NCBI RefSeq assembly: GCF_016599145.1
Contig: NZ_JAENKO010000027.1
Coordinates: 1-60,378, forward strand
Direction of reading: 5' to 3'
From: Tomitella cavernea
Lineage (GTDB): Bacteria; Actinomycetota; Actinomycetes; Mycobacteriales; Mycobacteriaceae
DNA: 60,378 nt
In this document: positions 40,930 through 50,250 of the stretch, one piece after another
Layout of the letters: every line of letters starts with the position of its first letter
How positions within the stretch are numbered: the first letter of the stretch is position 1
Program-made: the position numbers and the translations under genes
The notes under the pieces: model-generated
The model's input: only the letters and a program-made list of their open reading frames with translations
Told to the model about the DNA's origin: nothing
Database searches by the model: none

Positions 40930-42668
40930 ATGGCACCTCAGCGACAGCAACAGCAACAGCAACAGCCGCAGGCGGCGGGGGACGGGGCATACGACGCCCT
41001 GGCCTACCGCACCTATTTCGAGAACGCCTTCACCTACATCAACGGGTTCCGGCGCAACGTCCGGCGGTTCGCGGACCGGTCCGCCATCGACGATCTCGCG
41101 TCGGGCCGCACGTGGACTTACCGGGAGCTGGGCGGGGCGGTCGACGCGCTGGCGGCGGGCCTGGCCGAGCTGGGCGTCGGCCGCGGCGACGTCGTCGCCT
41201 ACCAGCTGTTCAACGGGGCCGAATTCGCGCAGCTCTACCTGGCCACCCAGGTGGCCGGCGCCGTCGGCTCGCCGCTGAACTTCCGCCTGGCCTCCGGCGA
41301 GACCTCCTACATCCTCACCCGCAACCGTCCGCGCGTGTTCTTCTACGACACCGAGAACGCCGCGATGACGGTCGACGCGCTGCGGCGCAGCGGCCACGTC
41401 CCGGAGACCATCGTGGCGGTGGGGCCCGGCGAACCGATCACGCTCGACGGTGCCCGCGTGCTGCGCTTCGACGACGTCGCCGCGTCGATGGGCACAGTGC
41501 CGCAGGTGGATCGGACGATCTGGGAGGAGACGACGCGGCTGTACACCTCCGGCACCACAGGCATGCCCAAGGGGGTGCCGATGAACAGCGCCATCGAGAT
41601 CTTCAGCGCGCACGACGTGATCATGCAGTTCCCGCTGGCACCGGAGGACAAGACGCTGAACATGTCGCCGTGGTTCCACCGGGGCGGGCTGTACTTGCGG
41701 GCCCCAACCCGTCGTTCTACGTGGGCAGCTCCGTGGTGCCGTTGCGCGCCTTCGACGCCGACGCAGTATTGGACCTCGTCGAATCACGGGGGCTCACGTT
41801 CCTCATCGGCGCGCCCACCAACCTGGCGATGCTCTCGGATGCGCAGGAGGCGAGGGTGCGCGACCTGTCGACGCTGCGCGGGGTCGTGACGATGGGTTCC
41901 CCGCTGGACCGCGAGGCGGCCCTGCGGTACCAGCGGGTGCTGCATCCGCGGATCTTCAACGGCTATGGCAGCACCGAGGGCTTCTGGAACACCTTCCTGC
42001 GCCCGGTGGACCTGCCCGAGATGGCGGGCACGGCGGGCAGGGCGTGCATCGACGACGACGTGGCGGTGGTCAAGCTGTTCGACGACCGCCCTGCGATGCC
42101 GCACGAGACGGTGGCGCGCGACGGGCAGGAGGTGGGCGAGGTGATCGTCCGCTCGCCCAAGAACGCCGGCCAGTACTCGGCCAACCCCGAGCAGGACGCC
42201 GCCAAGTTCCACGACGGCTGGCTGCACATCGGCGACCTGGCCACCTGGGATGCCGGCGAGTACGTGACGATCGTCGGCCGCCGCGACGACATGCTGCTCT
42301 CCGGCGGCGAGAACGTGCACCCGGTGGGCGTCGAGGCCGCGCTGTGCGAGCATCCGGACGTGGCCGACGCTCTGGTGGTGGGCGTGCCCGACGACACGTG
42401 GGGCCAGCTGGTGGTGGCCTACATCGTCCCGCGCTCCGGCGCGGAGGGCCTGGCCGGCCGGCGCGCGGCAGCCGACGCGCTGGACGCGCACTGCCGCACG
42501 CACCCGATGCTCTCGCGGTTCAAGCGGCCACGGGCGTACCGCGTGGTGGATTCGCTTCCGGTCTCTGCCACCGGGAAGAAACTGCACTACAAGGCGACTG
42601 CCACGGCTCGCGAGGAGATGGCGCAGGGGCTGTTCTCCCGGCCCGGCGGCGGAGACGGCGGCGCATGA
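40930..42668 (+). pseudogene. acyl-CoA synthetase (AMP-forming), single frameshift
   Basis: The frame from 40930 encodes a normal ANL-superfamily N-terminus, including L-Y-T-S-G-T-T-G-M-P-K-G and SPWFHRGGLY. At about 41694-41700 the reading moves to another frame, which resumes with AGPNPSFYVGSSVVPLRAF and runs through YGSTEGFWN, GWLHIGDLATWD, GRRDDMLLSGGENVHP and the SATGKKLHYK catalytic lysine to 42668. The span is one base short of 580 codons, so a single deleted base near the TAC-TTG-CGG codons explains it. It would activate the pathway acid to its CoA ester. A Gln-rich CAG/CAA run follows the start. Real mutation or sequencing error cannot be told apart here. Confidence 0.8.
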
Positions 42669-43855
42669 TGGGCCCGATCATCGATCCGACTGCGGCGCAG
42701 TCGATTCCACCGACACGGCTGAGCGAGGCGGACGAGCACCGCGACTTCCGGGCCGCCGTCCGCGGATACGTGCGCGACGCGGTGGCCGGCCGCCAGGACG
42801 AATGGGAGGATGCCGGGACGCTGCCGCGGGAGTTCTTCACCGGGGCAGGCGGACAGGGCATGCTCGGACTCTCCGTGCCCGAGGCGTACGGCGGCCCGGG
42901 CGTGCGCGACTACCGCTACAACGCCATCGTCATCGACGAGGTGGCCCGGGTGGGCGCGGCCGCCTGCGCCATCGGGCTGTCCCTGCAGAACGACGTGGTG
43001 CTGCCGTACCTGACCGACCAGGCCGACGACGCGCAGCAGCCCCGCTGGCTGCCGGGCGTCGTCACCGGCGAGACCATCCTGGGCATCGCGATGACCGAAC
43101 CCGGCGCCGGCAGCGACCTGGCCGGCATCCGGACCAGCGCGGTGCGCGACGGCGACGAGTACGTGGTGGACGGAGCCAAGACGTTCATCTCCAACGGGCA
43201 GAACGGCGACCTGTTCGTCGTCGCGGTGCGCACCGGCGAAGACCGCCACGGCGGGCTCACCCTGCTCGTCGTCGACGGCGACACGCCAGGCCTGGTGCGG
43301 GGCCGCAACCTGGCGAAGATCGGGCTGCACGCGCAGGACACCAGCGAGCTGACGTTCGAGAACATGCGGGTGCCGGTGGCGAACCGGCTGGGCGACGAGG
43401 GCGACGGCTTCGGGATGCTCCTGCACAACCTGCCGCAGGAGCGGCTGTCGCTGTCCGTCGGGGCCGTGGCCGCGGCGGAGGGAGTGCTGCAGCAGACCCT
43501 CGACTACGTGCAGCAGCGCACCGCCTTCGGCTCGCCGGTCGCGCGATTCCAGAACACGCGGTTCGTGCTGGCCGAGCTGGCCACCGGGCTGGACCTGGCG
43601 CGCACCTACCTCGACGACTGCATCGCCGCCCACGTGCGCGGCGAGCTCACCGCAGGGCGGGCGGCGCGGCTCAAATGGTGGACCACCGAGCTGCAGGTGC
43701 GCGTGGCGGACCGCTGCCTCCAACTGCACGGCGGATACGGATACATGCGCGAGCACCCGGTGTCCAGGGCGTTCGTCGATGCCCGCATCCAGACCATCTA
43801 CGGTGGCACCACCGAGATCATGAAGACGATCGTCGCCAAGGACCTGGGTATGTAA
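42665..43855 (+). CDS. acyl-CoA dehydrogenase
   Basis: A 396-residue enzyme. It has LGLSVPEAYGGPGVRDYRY, ILGIAMTEPGAGSDLAGIRT, TFISNGQNGD, TAFGSPVARFQNTRFVLAE and LQLHGGYGYMREHPVSRAF. The C-terminal site reads I-Y-G-G-T-T-E-I-M with Gly in place of Glu, as in long-chain/isovaleryl-type enzymes, where the base is the Glu of Q-E-R-L-S-L-S. The ATG overlaps the synthetase stop (ATGA). In this operon it may dehydrogenate a ring acyl-CoA (AliB-like). Confidence 0.9.
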   Translation: MMGPIIDPTAAQSIPPTRLSEADEHRDFRAAVRGYVRDAVAGRQDEWEDAGTLPREFFTGAGGQGMLGLSVPEAYGGPGVRDYRYNAIVIDEVARVGAAACAIGLSLQNDVVLPYLTDQADDAQQPRWLPGVVTGETILGIAMTEPGAGSDLAGIRTSAVRDGDEYVVDGAKTFISNGQNGDLFVVAVRTGEDRHGGLTLLVVDGDTPGLVRGRNLAKIGLHAQDTSELTFENMRVPVANRLGDEGDGFGMLLHNLPQERLSLSVGAVAAAEGVLQQTLDYVQQRTAFGSPVARFQNTRFVLAELATGLDLARTYLDDCIAAHVRGELTAGRAARLKWWTTELQVRVADRCLQLHGGYGYMREHPVSRAFVDARIQTIYGGTTEIMKTIVAKDLGM

Positions 43856-43892
43856 GGGGATCCGGGCGACGCGGTGAGCGGCGGAAGGAGGC

Positions 43893-44570
43893 ATGGAGGC
43901 GATGGCACGCACGACGGAGACCGGCCCGGCGGCCGTCGATGAGGCAGTGCGCGCCGTCCGGGTGAGCTCGCGGCGCCGGCAGATCCTCGACGCCGCGGTA
44001 CGGGTGATGCAACGCACCGGGTTCCACCAGATGTCCATGCAGGCGCTCGCCGACGAAGCGCAGGTCAGCGTGGGGCTGATCTACAAGTACTTCGGCGGCA
44101 AGGAAGACGTGCTGCTGGGCACGATCGTCGGCATCCTCGACGCGTTCCAGGACATGCTCGAGCCCGCCATGGCCGGCGCCGGCGACGACCCGGTGGAACG
44201 GTTCGCCGCCGGGTTCCGCCGGTACGTGGAGATCGTCGACGAGAACCTGGACGCCGTGGTGCTCACGTACCGGGAGAGCCGCACGCTCACCCCGGCGGGG
44301 CGCGCCCGCATCAAGGAGCTCGAGATCTCCACGGCCGCGCCGCTGCGGGATGCGCTGGCCGGCGCGATCCGGGCCGGCGCCGTCGGCGAGGTCGACGTGG
44401 ACCTGGTGACCTTCGACGCGATGATGCTCGCGCACGCCTGGGCGCTCAAGCGCTGGCACTTCTCGCCCCGCTGGTCGCTGGGCGACTACTGCGCCGCCCA
44501 GCTCCGCCTGTTGCTGGGCGGGCTGATCGTGCCCGAGCACGCGCCGCGGTACGCACACCTGCTGGGGTAG
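43893..44570 (+). CDS. TetR family transcriptional regulator
   Basis: A 225-residue regulator with a standard TetR N-terminus: RRRQILDAAVRVMQRTGFHQMSM, LADEAQVSVGLIYKYFGGKEDVL. The C-terminal domain has a YRESRTLTPAGRARIKELE segment typical of fatty-acid-responsive TetR proteins. It closes the crotonase operon, 37 bp after the dehydrogenase, and probably represses it through the palindrome at 39230, with a CoA thioester as inducer. ATG at 43893 or 43902 could be used; ggaagg lies just upstream. Confidence 0.87.
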   Translation: MEAMARTTETGPAAVDEAVRAVRVSSRRRQILDAAVRVMQRTGFHQMSMQALADEAQVSVGLIYKYFGGKEDVLLGTIVGILDAFQDMLEPAMAGAGDDPVERFAAGFRRYVEIVDENLDAVVLTYRESRTLTPAGRARIKELEISTAAPLRDALAGAIRAGAVGEVDVDLVTFDAMMLAHAWALKRWHFSPRWSLGDYCAAQLRLLLGGLIVPEHAPRYAHLLG

Positions 44571-44614
44571 CGACGCGGTCCAGCGCAGGGCTGGGACGGC
44601 GGGCGCCGGGGACA

Positions 44615-44670
44615 CGGCGGGCGGTTCCGCGGAGCAGTCTGCGCCGGTGCCCCGGCGGAACCGCCCGCCG
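44615..44670. terminator. bidirectional stem-loop between tetR and the LGFP lipoprotein gene
   Basis: Arms 44615-44630 and 44655-44670 pair perfectly over 16 bp, with a 24-nt loop. It lies in the 108-bp spacer of two converging genes. Confidence 0.75.
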
Positions 44671-44678
44671 CCATCTGA

Positions 44679-45320
44679 TCAGTCCTCCGTGATCACTTCG
44701 GTCTGATCATCGATGAACGTGATGCGGGCATCTTCGAACTCGCTCTGCAACCCGCCTTCGATCGGGTGCTCGTCGCTCGTCGGGTAGCCGAGAGCCTCGA
44801 CCCCGCCGTCGGCGAGCCAGGCCTCCTTGATCCGGCCCTGCACGAAGTGCGCGTCCGTCTCCGGGCTCCAGTAGATCGACGCGCCCTCGAAGTCGACGAA
44901 GTAACCACCGTCGGGGCCCTGCTGCTGCTCGCCCTCCGGGCTGCCGAGGTGGCCCTGCACCCCGCCGACCTGCTGGTACTTGTCCGCAATGGGCTGCACC
45001 ACAGTGATCTCGCCCTGCGGGCCCTGGATCTGTGTCTCGGCCATATCGCCGGCGGCCACGTCGTCGTCGGCGCCGTCCTGGCCGTCGGCGCCCATGGCCT
45101 TGTCTGCGGCGTCCTTGGCCTTATCCCCCGCGGCGCCGGCGGCGTCCTTGGCGGAACCGGCCGCGTCGCCGGCCGCGTCGCTCGCCGCACCGGCGGCGTC
45201 CTTCGCCGAGTCGACGGTGTCGCTGCTGCAGCCGGCGAAGAGCGCGCCCGCTGCCGCGAGGGACGTGACGGTCAGAGTGGTCTTGCGGAGAAGATTCGAG
45301 TTGCGGTGTGTGAAGTGCAT
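44679..45320 (-). CDS. LGFP repeat-containing lipoprotein
   Basis: A 213-residue secreted lipoprotein. The signal peptide ends in L-F-A-G-C with Cys31 lipidated. An Ala/Lys/Asp-rich helical region with K-D-A-A-G-A-A repeats follows. The C-terminal half has LGFP-type units (GGVQGHLGSPEGEQQ ... GYFVDFEGASIYWSPETDAHFVQGRI ... ALGYPTSDE). LGFP modules occur on mycolic-acid bacteria cell-wall proteins and are thought to bind the envelope. The ATG at 45320 is chosen for its aaggaaa ribosome site. Confidence 0.87.
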   Translation of the reverse strand: MHFTHRNSNLLRKTTLTVTSLAAAGALFAGCSSDTVDSAKDAAGAASDAAGDAAGSAKDAAGAAGDKAKDAADKAMGADGQDGADDDVAAGDMAETQIQGPQGEITVVQPIADKYQQVGGVQGHLGSPEGEQQQGPDGGYFVDFEGASIYWSPETDAHFVQGRIKEAWLADGGVEALGYPTSDEHPIEGGLQSEFEDARITFIDDQTEVITED

Positions 45321-45509
45321 TCGCTTTCCTTTCCGTGTCGATGTCATCGGCTTCGGTCACCGGCGCACGTCCGCGGCCTATGGCCGAACCCGTCGTCCGC
45401 GGGTCAGTGTAAAAGCGAAACGGAAATAGTTCAGTACGAGCGGGATTCCGGCCGGTCGTCGCTGCGCGGACGCGATGCTGCACGGCACTGCCGGCCGCCG
45501 GCGGTGCCG

Positions 45510-46220
45510 TCAGGCGGCGCGGCGGATCGGCCACTCGCCGTTGACGTCGGCGGCGTCGCGGCCATTGCGCACCAGGTACTCGGCGAAGCTCCGCTGACGT
45601 TCGGCGTGCCAGCGGGTCTGCTCGGCGACGATATCGAGGGTGCGCAGGTCGGGGTACCTGCCCACCAGCGCGGCCAGCAGATGCGCGGCGGCGACGGCGT
45701 CCGCCTGGGCCTCGTGCGAACTATCCAGCCGCACACCGTAATGCCGGCACACGTCACCGAGGGTCCGCTTGCCACGCCGGTACCGGTCCATCTCGCGGTC
45801 GATCACGTACGGATCCGCGACCAGGGCGGGCGCGAGCGGCGGGAATCCCTGGCGGCGGCCCTCGGCATCCATCAGCGTGAGGTCGAAGCTGGCGTTGAAC
45901 GCCACCACCACCGCGCCCGCCTCCCAAGCCTGCTGCAGCACATCGCGGATCTCGGTGTACCCGGAACGGTATTCCGCCCCGCCGGCACGAGCGGCCTCGG
46001 TGCTGATCCCGTGGACGGCGGTGGCGCCCGCCGGGATCGGGATGCCCGGGTCGACCAGCCACGTCCGGACCGGATCCGGGGACGGGGCCGGGGCGGACCC
46101 GGAGCGGGGCGCGGGCGAGAGCATGGCGACACAGGCCGTCACGATCCGCGCCGACAGGGGATCGGGGCCCGTGGTCTCCAGATCGAACGCGCAGACGGGC
46201 TGGTCGGACCAGGTGTTCAT
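45510..46220 (-). CDS. 3'-5' exonuclease (DEDD, DnaQ-like)
   Basis: A 236-residue nuclease. Exo I is F-D-L-E-T-T-G-P-D, Exo II is the VVAFNASFDLTLMD segment, and Exo III is H-E-A-Q-A-D-A, giving the D-E-D-D metal ligands and catalytic His (DEDDh). A GVRLDSSHEAQADA block is typical of the DNA polymerase III epsilon-like proteins of actinobacteria. It probably trims DNA 3' ends in repair. Gaggcccc precedes the ATG. No polymerase gene is adjacent. Confidence 0.9.
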   Translation of the reverse strand: MNTWSDQPVCAFDLETTGPDPLSARIVTACVAMLSPAPRSGSAPAPSPDPVRTWLVDPGIPIPAGATAVHGISTEAARAGGAEYRSGYTEIRDVLQQAWEAGAVVVAFNASFDLTLMDAEGRRQGFPPLAPALVADPYVIDREMDRYRRGKRTLGDVCRHYGVRLDSSHEAQADAVAAAHLLAALVGRYPDLRTLDIVAEQTRWHAERQRSFAEYLVRNGRDAADVNGEWPIRRAA

Positions 46221-46400
46221 GGGGCCTCTTCCGTGAGCCGTGGGGCATCGCCCGGCGCCGTGACCGGCACCGGGCGAGCCGTCCTCGATGCGAACATCAG
46301 TTTGCCCCACCCTGCGCCCCGCCACCGACAACTCCTGACAACGCCCAGGTAGACGGTGCAATCCGCGACGGCGGCGGATGCCCGCGGATAGTGTGGTCCC

Positions 46401-46721
46401 GTGGATGATCCGGACGGCTACGCGCACAGTGAGCTCGCCCGGCGTCGACGGCACGAGAAGGCCGTGGCGCTGGCGCGGTACGCGTGGGATCGGCGCATCG
46501 CTGCCGAAGAACTGGCCGCGCTGGACGAGGCGACGCTGCGCCGCTTCGCGCGGGCCGCCGGAGTGCACCCGCCGAGCTCGCGCGCCACGTGGGACGCGAC
46601 GGTGGAGCTGCTGGAACGCAAGCAGGAATGGGCGGAGCGCAATCCGCGGCGCGATGAAGCGGCGCGAACCCACCCCGAAGAACGGATCATGTGGGTCAAA
46701 CCTCCGGTGCCCGGGTGGTGA
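46401..46721 (+). CDS. small hypothetical protein, basic and helical
   Basis: A 106-residue protein rich in Arg, Glu and Ala with a predicted helical body (ELARRRRHEKAVALARYAWDR, LAALDEATLRRFARAAGV) and a C-terminal EERIMWVKPPVPGW. No family was recognised. GTG at 46401 is supported by a TAGTGT hexamer ending 8 nt upstream, which fits a leaderless transcript starting at the codon. It stands alone between other units. Confidence 0.55.
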   Translation: MDDPDGYAHSELARRRRHEKAVALARYAWDRRIAAEELAALDEATLRRFARAAGVHPPSSRATWDATVELLERKQEWAERNPRRDEAARTHPEERIMWVKPPVPGW

Positions 46722-46747
46722 GCGGCACTCCCGGAGCCTGCGTGGGC

Positions 46748-46868
46748 AAGTCTGCACCGCGCATGCAGGTCTGCACCGCGCGTGGAGATTCACCTGTGCT
46801 TTGCCGAGGGCCGGCTCGCGGGAGGTGGACCGGCTCGCAGGTGGGCCGATGACCGGCTCGCGGAGGGA
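46748..46868. repeat. two short repeat arrays in an intergenic spacer
   Basis: A 19-bp unit (aggtctgcaccgcgcgtgc) occurs twice at 46748-46784. Ccggctcgcnggaggtg-type units recur near 46811, 46830 and 46852. They fill the spacer between the hypothetical gene and gluconokinase (160 bp). No gene was seen in this stretch. Confidence 0.7.
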
Positions 46869-46882
46869 CTCTGCCCGCGCCG

Positions 46883-47452
46883 TCACTGCGCGTGGAGCCG
46901 CCGGAGTATCCCGTCGACGATATGCCCGGGGCCGCCGGTGGCGTCGACGGTGATCGCGGGCTCGTCCGCGGACGGCGGTTCGAGCGTGGCGAGCTGCGAG
47001 TCGAGCATCGGGGCCTTCATGTAGTGGCCCTCGCGCGCCTCGAGCCGCCTGTGCAGCTCCGCACGGCCGACGTGCAGGTGGACGAAGAGCACAGGAGCCT
47101 CCCCCGGCTCGGTGTCGCCGTGCGCCCCGCACAACAGGTCCCGATAGGACCGTCGCAGCGCCGAGCACGCCACCACGCCGGGCGCGCCGTCGGCGCCGGA
47201 CGCGAGGATCCACGCACGGATCCGTCGCAACCACGGCCACCGGTCGGCGTCGGTGAGCGCGTGACCCGAACCCATCTTCGTCACCGCCTCGTCCGAATGC
47301 AGGTCGTCGCCCTCGAGCATCGGCCGGCCCAGGCGCTCCGCCAGCAACCTGGCCACGGTCGTCTTCCCCGAACCCGACACGCCCATGACGATCAGCGTGC
47401 GGGACGCCGGCCATCGTGGGGCGGGGTCGCTGCTGCCGGAGCCGTGGGTCAT
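46883..47452 (-). CDS. gluconokinase
   Basis: A 189-residue P-loop kinase of the GntK family. Walker A is G-V-S-G-S-G-K-T-T, followed by L-E-G-D-D-L-H-S (gluconate/Mg binding), LTDADRWPWLRRI, and CSALRRSYRDLL. It phosphorylates gluconate to 6-phosphogluconate, feeding the pentose phosphate pathway. The ATG at 47452 gives the usual length. It is divergent from an MFS gene across 83 bp, but that transporter is not of the gluconate permease type. Confidence 0.9.
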   Translation of the reverse strand: MTHGSGSSDPAPRWPASRTLIVMGVSGSGKTTVARLLAERLGRPMLEGDDLHSDEAVTKMGSGHALTDADRWPWLRRIRAWILASGADGAPGVVACSALRRSYRDLLCGAHGDTEPGEAPVLFVHLHVGRAELHRRLEAREGHYMKAPMLDSQLATLEPPSADEPAITVDATGGPGHIVDGILRRLHAQ

Positions 47453-47535
47453 AGTGGAGATCGTGGCACGCGCGGGGCGGAACGCGCACGCCGCGGAGCG
47501 TCGGCCCTGCGCAGCATCGGTGCCCTGGGAGGGTG

Positions 47536-48945
47536 ATGAAGCGGATCGATTCGCGCGCCACCGCAACGCCGAAACGCACGCGGGTGCCCTTGCCCCTGTC
47601 GATGGGGCTCGGCACCGGTTCGATGTTGCAGCCGCTCAACTCGTCGATGATCGCGGTCGCCGTCATCGCCATCGCCCACGACTTCGGCACGTTCGAGGGC
47701 ACCGCCTGGGTGATCTCCGGGATGTACATCGCCACCGCGGTGGTCTCGCCGGCGGCGGGCAGGCTGGGCGGGCTGTTCGGCCCGCGGAGGATGTATCTGG
47801 CAGGGCTGGCGATCATCGCCGCGTCGTCGGTGTTCGGCGCGCTGGCCCCCTCGCTGACCTGGCTGATCGTGGCCCGGGCGCTGCTCGGTGTCGGCACCGC
47901 CACGCAGTACCCCACCGCCATGATGATCGTGCGGCGGGTGGCGGCGGAGAAGAGTGCGGAGACACGGACGGCGCTCGCTGTGCTCACCGTGTGCTCGCAG
48001 TCGATGGTGGCGCTGGGCCCCACGCTGGGCGGGCTGCTCACGACCGTCTTCGGCTGGCAGGCGATCATGTGGGTCAACCTGCCGATGGCCGCCCTGACCG
48101 GCCTGTGGGTGCTGCGCGTCGCCCCGGCGGACGCACCGCGCGAGCACACCGGGACGCGCGTCGTACTGCGCCGCATGGACCTGCCCGGCACGGCACTGTT
48201 CCTCATCTGCATCACCACGACGATGGTGTTCCTGCTGTCGCTGGCGGAGCGGCCCCAGTGGGCGTTCCTGCCGGTGGCGCTGGTGTCGGGAGTGCTGCTG
48301 GTGTGGCGGGAGCTGCGGGCGCCCGAGCCGTTCATCGACGTGCGCGCGTTGCTCCGCAACCGTCCGCTGGCGATGACGCTCGGCCGCACCACCGTCACCT
48401 ACACCGCCTTTTACCTGGTGTACTTCGGGCTGCCGCAGTGGCTGCAGGGCGGGAGAGGCATGGACGCGGGCCACGCGGGACTGATCATGCTGCCACTGGC
48501 GCTCGTGAGCATCGCCTCCACCGTGACGGCCACCCGCGTGTACTCGAATCACGGACCGCGGCCTGCGCTGTTGATCGGCACCGTGGGCCTCGTCGTCGGC
48601 GGTGCGCTGCTGGCGACGGTGGCGGATTCGACGGTCACCATCGTCGCCATCGTCGGCATCGCCATGATCCTCGGCGTACCGAACTCGTTCAACAACATCG
48701 GCAACCAGAACATCGTCAACGCCGTCACCACCACGGAGGAGGTGGGGGTGGCGCTCGGGATGTACCGGACGCTGCAGTACATCGCGGCCAACATCGCGGC
48801 CGTCATCATCGAGATCTGCATGGGCGGCGCCATCGACGACGCCGGGTTCCACCGTGTCGGCATGGTGATGACCGGGCTCGGGGCGGCGCTGCTGCTGGGC
48901 GTCGTCTGCTCGCGGACGTTACGGGAGTCGCCGCCGCGCGGGTGA
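47536..48945 (+). CDS. MFS transporter, DHA2-like
   Basis: A 469-residue multi-pass transporter with about 14 helices. Motifs include GLGTGSMLQPLNSSMIAVAV in helix 1, GRLGGLFGPRRMYL between helices 2 and 3, ALLGVGTATQYPTAM, and ALGPTLGGLLTTVFGW (motif C). The NIGNQNIV and EEVGVALGMYRTLQYIAAN segments are typical of actinobacterial DHA2 drug exporters. Gggagggtg is directly before the ATG, with GTG one codon earlier as an alternative. The substrate is unknown. Confidence 0.87.
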   Translation: MKRIDSRATATPKRTRVPLPLSMGLGTGSMLQPLNSSMIAVAVIAIAHDFGTFEGTAWVISGMYIATAVVSPAAGRLGGLFGPRRMYLAGLAIIAASSVFGALAPSLTWLIVARALLGVGTATQYPTAMMIVRRVAAEKSAETRTALAVLTVCSQSMVALGPTLGGLLTTVFGWQAIMWVNLPMAALTGLWVLRVAPADAPREHTGTRVVLRRMDLPGTALFLICITTTMVFLLSLAERPQWAFLPVALVSGVLLVWRELRAPEPFIDVRALLRNRPLAMTLGRTTVTYTAFYLVYFGLPQWLQGGRGMDAGHAGLIMLPLALVSIASTVTATRVYSNHGPRPALLIGTVGLVVGGALLATVADSTVTIVAIVGIAMILGVPNSFNNIGNQNIVNAVTTTEEVGVALGMYRTLQYIAANIAAVIIEICMGGAIDDAGFHRVGMVMTGLGAALLLGVVCSRTLRESPPRG

Positions 48946-49067
48946 GAAGCGCCAGCGTCAGTGCCAGTGGCGGCGAGGCGTGTCTTCCGTGGCATCGTCC
49001 CCGCGCTGCCGGTAGTGTCCTCAACAACTCCCTGTGCTGAGGGACACATTGCGGAAGGATGCTGCCG

Positions 49068-49895
49068 ATGACGACAGGACCCGGCGACCAGCGGTCTGAC
49101 GGCGACGAGGAGACGCGCGACCCGGGCGGTGCGGGCGGCGGCCAGTACGGCGGCGGCCAGTACGGTGCCGCGCCATACGGCTCTCCGGAGTACGGCGCCC
49201 CGGGGCAAGGCGCCCCGGACTACGGCGCCCCCGGCTACGGCTCGTCGGACTACGGATCCCAGCCCTACGGTTCCCCTGACTACGGGGCGCCGTCCGGCTA
49301 CGGCAACGCGTATCCGCCGCCCCCGCCGGCCGGCGGCTATCAGGGTTATCCCACGGGCGCCAACCAGATGAGCGGCGGCGGTGCACCGGGCGGCCTGGCG
49401 CCGCGGTTCGGGGCTCGCATCATCGACAGCCTGATCATCGGCATCCCGATGCTCATCGTCCAGATGATCGTCGGTGCCGCATTCGGCGTGGGACAGGCGT
49501 TGCTCGACAACACTTCCCCGGGCATCGGCTACTGGGTGGTCTCCTCTATCATCGCGATCGTCTTCGCCTTCGCGTGGACGGCCTACTTCGTGTGGTTCGA
49601 GACGACGAAGGGCCAGACCCTGGGCAAGCAGCTCCTGCACCTGAGGGTGGTGGGGGCGTCCGGCGGAAATCCGACCACGCAGGAGTCGCTGCGCCGCAAT
49701 GGCTATGTGGTGCTCGGGTCGATCGGGATGATCATCGGCATCATCCCCTTCGTCGGCGCGATCATCAGTTGGATCATCGACATCGCCATGCTCGTCATCG
49801 TCATCGTCATCGCGGTGACGATCAACGGCAGCCCCACCAAACAGGGAAAGCACGACGAGATGGCCGGCGGCACGCGGGTGGTCACCACGCAGTAG
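49068..49895 (+). CDS. RDD family membrane protein with Tyr/Gly-rich N-terminus
   Basis: A 275-residue protein. Residues 1-105 hold repeated Y-G-x-P-x-Y-G-A-P motifs (low complexity, cytoplasmic). The RDD domain follows: LAPRFGARIIDSLIIGIPM with the R and D residues, GQTLGKQLLHLRVV, and three helices ending in INGSPTKQGKHDEMAGGTRVV. RDD proteins may exchange ions; the function of this subgroup is unknown. The ATG at 49068 is chosen because gcggaagg lies 9 nt upstream; another ATG three codons earlier abuts that site. Confidence 0.87.
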   Translation: MTTGPGDQRSDGDEETRDPGGAGGGQYGGGQYGAAPYGSPEYGAPGQGAPDYGAPGYGSSDYGSQPYGSPDYGAPSGYGNAYPPPPPAGGYQGYPTGANQMSGGGAPGGLAPRFGARIIDSLIIGIPMLIVQMIVGAAFGVGQALLDNTSPGIGYWVVSSIIAIVFAFAWTAYFVWFETTKGQTLGKQLLHLRVVGASGGNPTTQESLRRNGYVVLGSIGMIIGIIPFVGAIISWIIDIAMLVIVIVIAVTINGSPTKQGKHDEMAGGTRVVTTQ

Positions 49896-49917
49896 CCGGC
49901 ACTCAGCTCAGCGTGTC

Positions 49918-49950
49918 GAGGCGCGGTCCGGGTTTTCCGGGCCGCGCCTC
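49918..49950 (+). terminator. stem-loop after the RDD gene
   Basis: Arms 49918-49931 and 49937-49950 pair over 14 bp with one T-G wobble; the loop is gtttt. It starts 22 nt after the stop codon. Confidence 0.75.
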
Positions 49951-50250
49951 GGCCGTGTTCGGGGGCGGCACCTCTGCGTCGCGTTCGAAGTTCGGGCGTC
50001 ACCTCGTCGTCGCGCTCGAAGTTCGAAGGCCACATCGCGTCGCGCCCGCAATTGCCGGGTCCAGTTCGTAGTTACGGACCGAATGGCGCAACGTCGGGCG
50101 CGAACAGGGTTTGCGTTCGAAGTTCGGGCGCGGCACCCGGTGGCACCGCCCCTCGAACCGAAACGCGCGTGCCTCGCTGTGATGCATGTCGCGGAGGGGC
50201 GCGGCGTGGAGGGGTGGCCACACGCCGGATGCGAACGTATGGTCTGGTGC
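49951..50250. other. intergenic spacer with degenerate repeats
   Basis: No credible gene was seen here. The motif gcgttcgaagttcgggcg occurs at about 49980 and 50113, with variants gcgctcgaagttcgaagg and gcgcccgcaattgccggg between them at roughly 30-nt spacing. Ttcgaagttcga is itself palindromic. A TATGGT at 50238-50243 lies 7 nt before the RNase HI GTG and may be its -10 box. Confidence 0.6.

Noticed and set aside
42044-42664. Acyl-CoA dehydrogenase starting at 42044 inside the synthetase gene
   Set aside because: The region is the +1 shadow of the synthetase; dehydrogenase homology starts after 42665, where ATGA overlaps the previous stop.
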